From the NCBI GenBank assembly GCA_026397035.1, contig JAPLVQ010000032.1:1-6651 (forward strand): a stretch of 6,651 nucleotides of DNA, written 5' to 3'. Below are positions 5,183 through 6,651 of this stretch, one piece after another (within the stretch, counting starts at the first letter, position 1; every line of letters starts with the position of its first letter). The notes beneath the pieces were generated by a model. The model was not told the origin of the DNA. It searched no databases and saw only the letters and a list, made by a program, of their open reading frames with translations. Both the position numbers and the translations under genes were made by a program. This stretch comes from Candidatus Iainarchaeum sp. (lineage in GTDB: Archaea > Iainarchaeota > Iainarchaeia > Iainarchaeales > JAAZKV01).

Positions 5183-5676
5183 TGGTGAGAAATTATTCTA
5201 ACTTTCCCGCGAACTGATTTTGGAGCAGGACCAATAGTTCTTATTTTCCCCTGAGCATTGTGAATTGTAGAAAGACGCTTTAGTGCAGCATTATACTCCG
5301 AAAGTTCCTGTTCGACTTCCAAAAGAACCTCTCCTGCAGCGGCTTTAGTCCCGCCATACCGCCCCCTAAGAAAATTCACTCCAACAGGATTACCGGCAAC
5401 AGCCTGACTAAGAACAAAAACCTTCATACGTTCCTTCCTTTGAATTACCCGTTTATTCTTCACAGGCTGTTTAACTCCCCTCTCTTTCATTAGATTTCCC
5501 CTTGGACGAAAATTATTCTTAAGAATATGCTTTATTGCAGTCGAGCGGAACAAACCTGCCGCACGGGCAATATCCGAATAAGTAATATTTTTTGGGTCCA
5601 GTGCGGCGAGCTTTAACCTTTCAAGTGCTTCAGCCGGCAACGGTCTAAACCCGCCCTTTCCACTTGGATTTGCCAT
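5179..5676 (-). CDS. Unrecognised basic protein (165 aa) with a probable helix-turn-helix
   Basis: I do not recognise this family. Residues 31-53 (ITYSDIARAAGLFRSTAIKHILK) fit a helix-turn-helix well: a short helix with SDIARAAG, a Gly turn, then a recognition-like helix with STAIKHIL. A second region, about 97-127 (GVNFLRGRYGGTKAAAGEVLLEVEQEL), has a similar helix-turn-helix rhythm but is less certain. Between them is a very basic linker (about 57-84, rich in Lys/Arg). There are about 32 Lys/Arg against 11 Asp/Glu, no cysteine, and no membrane segment, so a cytoplasmic nucleic-acid-binding protein is likely. The ATG at 5676 has a TATA-like box about 24 bp upstream and only a weak AGGT before it. 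The gene lies 55 bp after the mre11-like gene on the same strand and converges on top6A. A regulatory or chromatin role is possible but unproven. Confidence 0.75.
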   Translation of the reverse strand: MANPSGKGGFRPLPAEALERLKLAALDPKNITYSDIARAAGLFRSTAIKHILKNNFRPRGNLMKERGVKQPVKNKRVIQRKERMKVFVLSQAVAGNPVGVNFLRGRYGGTKAAAGEVLLEVEQELSEYNAALKRLSTIHNAQGKIRTIGPAPKSVRGKVRIISHH

Positions 5677-5692
5677 AAAAATAACCTTGTTT

Positions 5693-5705
5693 GAATTTTT
5701 ATTAA
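5693..5705 (-). promoter_or_regulatory. TATA-like box for the helix-turn-helix gene
   Basis: The minus strand reads TTAATAAAAATTC, centred about 24 bp before the ATG at 5676, which implies a leaderless or nearly leaderless transcript independent of the mre11-like gene. Upstream, ACTTAA-TG-TTAAGT (5724-5737) is a perfect 6-bp inverted repeat that overlaps the mre11 stop codon and could bind a regulator. Confidence 0.45.
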
Positions 5706-5731
5706 TTCCTTAGAATTCCCCACACTTAATG

Positions 5732-6651
5732 TTAAGTCTCTTTATTTAATAAAACTCCCTCAGCTTTTTCATTCTCACCCACGGCAAGGAGCTCGAATAC
5801 TCTTCTAGTTTCAAAGTTTTTTAAACCCGCTTCTTCTACATTCTTTTCAAGAACATCAATACCTAAATCAACCACATTCTTTTTTTCTGCCTGCCTCTCC
5901 TTTAAATCCTCAATTTTCTTCTGAAAATCCTCAATTGAAAAACTTTTTGAAACAGAAAAAACGGCTTTATTTTCATACCTTGAAAAATCAAGCGAAACAT
6001 CACTTTGAGTAAAACCCTTCGCAAGAGAACCGCCAATTTTTAACCGCACAAGAGGTTTTAATTCAAAACTTGAATTCTTCAAAAAAGAATCAACTTTATT
6101 ATTCACTTCAAAAATTATATCCTCGGGCTTTGCACTTTTAAAATCAAGCTTGGAATAGAAAAGCTTTCTTTGCCTCTCGAAAGGAAGTAAAGAAAGTTTT
6201 TTAGTAATTGTGTCAAAAAGAAAAACCCCTTTAGGGAGCTCGCCTTCAAGACGCTTCATCTGAGTAAAAATAGCCGAACCAGTAAGAAGAAACCTTTTCT
6301 CGCCGAGATTCTGCTCCTGCGACCAATGCAAATGTCCATCAATAATCAAATCAAAACCATTGGGAAGATCCGAAAGAGAAAGCGAGGCAATTGAATCATC
6401 ATCAAAAGGCAAGAATTCTACAAAAGACTGGTGCAGAAGAAGAATATTTGAATAATTTTGAACTGGGCACGGAGAATATTTCAAGAGTGCATCTTTAGCA
6501 TGTTTCTCTGGAATCCCGCCCATCCCATGAATAAAAACTTTTTCCTCGCCTTTATTAAGCTTGCAATAACCCGCATGAATATGAACCAAACAATTTGATT
6601 CCTCAAGTACATCAAGGGCACTCGCAAAATCCTTTCCCCTAAACTCATGTG
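5732..6651 (-). CDS. mre11: Mre11-like DNA repair nuclease, 5' end outside window
   Basis: Partial gene: the frame stays open from the stop at 5732 to the right edge, giving 305 complete codons and no start. It belongs to the Mre11/SbcD calcineurin-like metallophosphoesterases, Mn2+-dependent nucleases that process broken DNA ends, usually with Rad50. The first visible residues, HEFRGKDFASALDVLEE, fit the stretch starting at motif III (G-[NT]-H-[DE]). Further metal ligands are the His in ILLLHQ (His at 6431-6433) and GFDLIIDGHLHW, with GHLH beginning at 6335-6337 (His at 6332-6334). LTGSAIFTQMKRLE fits the end of the nuclease core. The remaining 170 or so residues hold a capping-like region and a helical, probably coiled-coil stretch (about 5835-5935). 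The missing N-terminus should hold the D-x-H and GD motifs. A TTG at 6587-6589 could be read as a start but lies inside the domain. Rad50 is not the next gene downstream. Confidence 0.85.
   Translation of the reverse strand, partial: HEFRGKDFASALDVLEESNCLVHIHAGYCKLNKGEEKVFIHGMGGIPEKHAKDALLKYSPCPVQNYSNILLLHQSFVEFLPFDDDSIASLSLSDLPNGFDLIIDGHLHWSQEQNLGEKRFLLTGSAIFTQMKRLEGELPKGVFLFDTITKKLSLLPFERQRKLFYSKLDFKSAKPEDIIFEVNNKVDSFLKNSSFELKPLVRLKIGGSLAKGFTQSDVSLDFSRYENKAVFSVSKSFSIEDFQKKIEDLKERQAEKKNVVDLGIDVLEKNVEEAGLKNFETRRVFELLAVGENEKAEGVLLNKET

Noticed and set aside
6587..6589. TTG as the start of the mre11-like gene
   Set aside because: The frame continues open upstream to the window edge, and the upstream residues (HEFRGKDFASALDVLEE) fit the nuclease domain, so the gene is cut by the window rather than starting here.

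Overview
The window looks like part of a small, AT-rich archaeal chromosome. Its genes are archaeal in type: both subunits of DNA topoisomerase VI (top6B, top6A), a two-KH-domain protein of the archaeal Dim2/Pno1 family, and a partial Mre11-type nuclease. Promoters are TATA-type. The short, lysine-rich proteins and two unrecognised basic ORFs would suit a DPANN-type lineage (for example Woesearchaeota or Pacearchaeota), but the sequence does not prove that placement.

Layout, left to right. (1) 113-691 (-): an unrecognised, strongly basic 192-residue protein, divergent from (2) 781-1299 (+), the KH-domain ribosome-biogenesis protein; the two share an 89-bp promoter region. (3) 1317-1905 (-): a toxin-antitoxin pair, an AbrB-fold MazE-like antitoxin whose end overlaps a MazF/PemK-type toxin by 8 bp. 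Its promoter carries a set of alternating palindromes that may be the autoregulatory operator. (4) 2176-3888 (+) top6B and 4043-5182 (+) top6A, separated by 154 bp. That gap contains 119 consecutive bases without a cytosine and a possible 27-codon ORF whose ATG overlaps the top6B stop. (5) 5179-5676 (-): an unrecognised basic 165-residue protein with a likely helix-turn-helix, tail to tail with top6A so that one TTAA supplies both stop codons. (6) 5732 to the right edge (-): the C-terminal 305 residues of an Mre11-like metallophosphoesterase, its start lying outside the window.

How the genes fit together. Top6B (GHKL ATPase) and Top6A (catalytic tyrosine plus Toprim) form the A2B2 type IIB topoisomerase that relaxes and decatenates the chromosome. 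Mre11 acts on DNA ends in repair, so the right half is a DNA-maintenance neighbourhood. The KH protein belongs to small-subunit rRNA maturation; a KH gene near top6B/top6A is a recurrent arrangement in archaea as I recall it. Here an inverted TA module sits between them. Several genes have a TATA-like box about 24-30 bp before the start codon and no clear Shine-Dalgarno (SD) sequence, suggesting leaderless transcripts. top6A instead has a clear SD and a leader. No tRNA, rRNA, CRISPR array or insertion sequence was seen.
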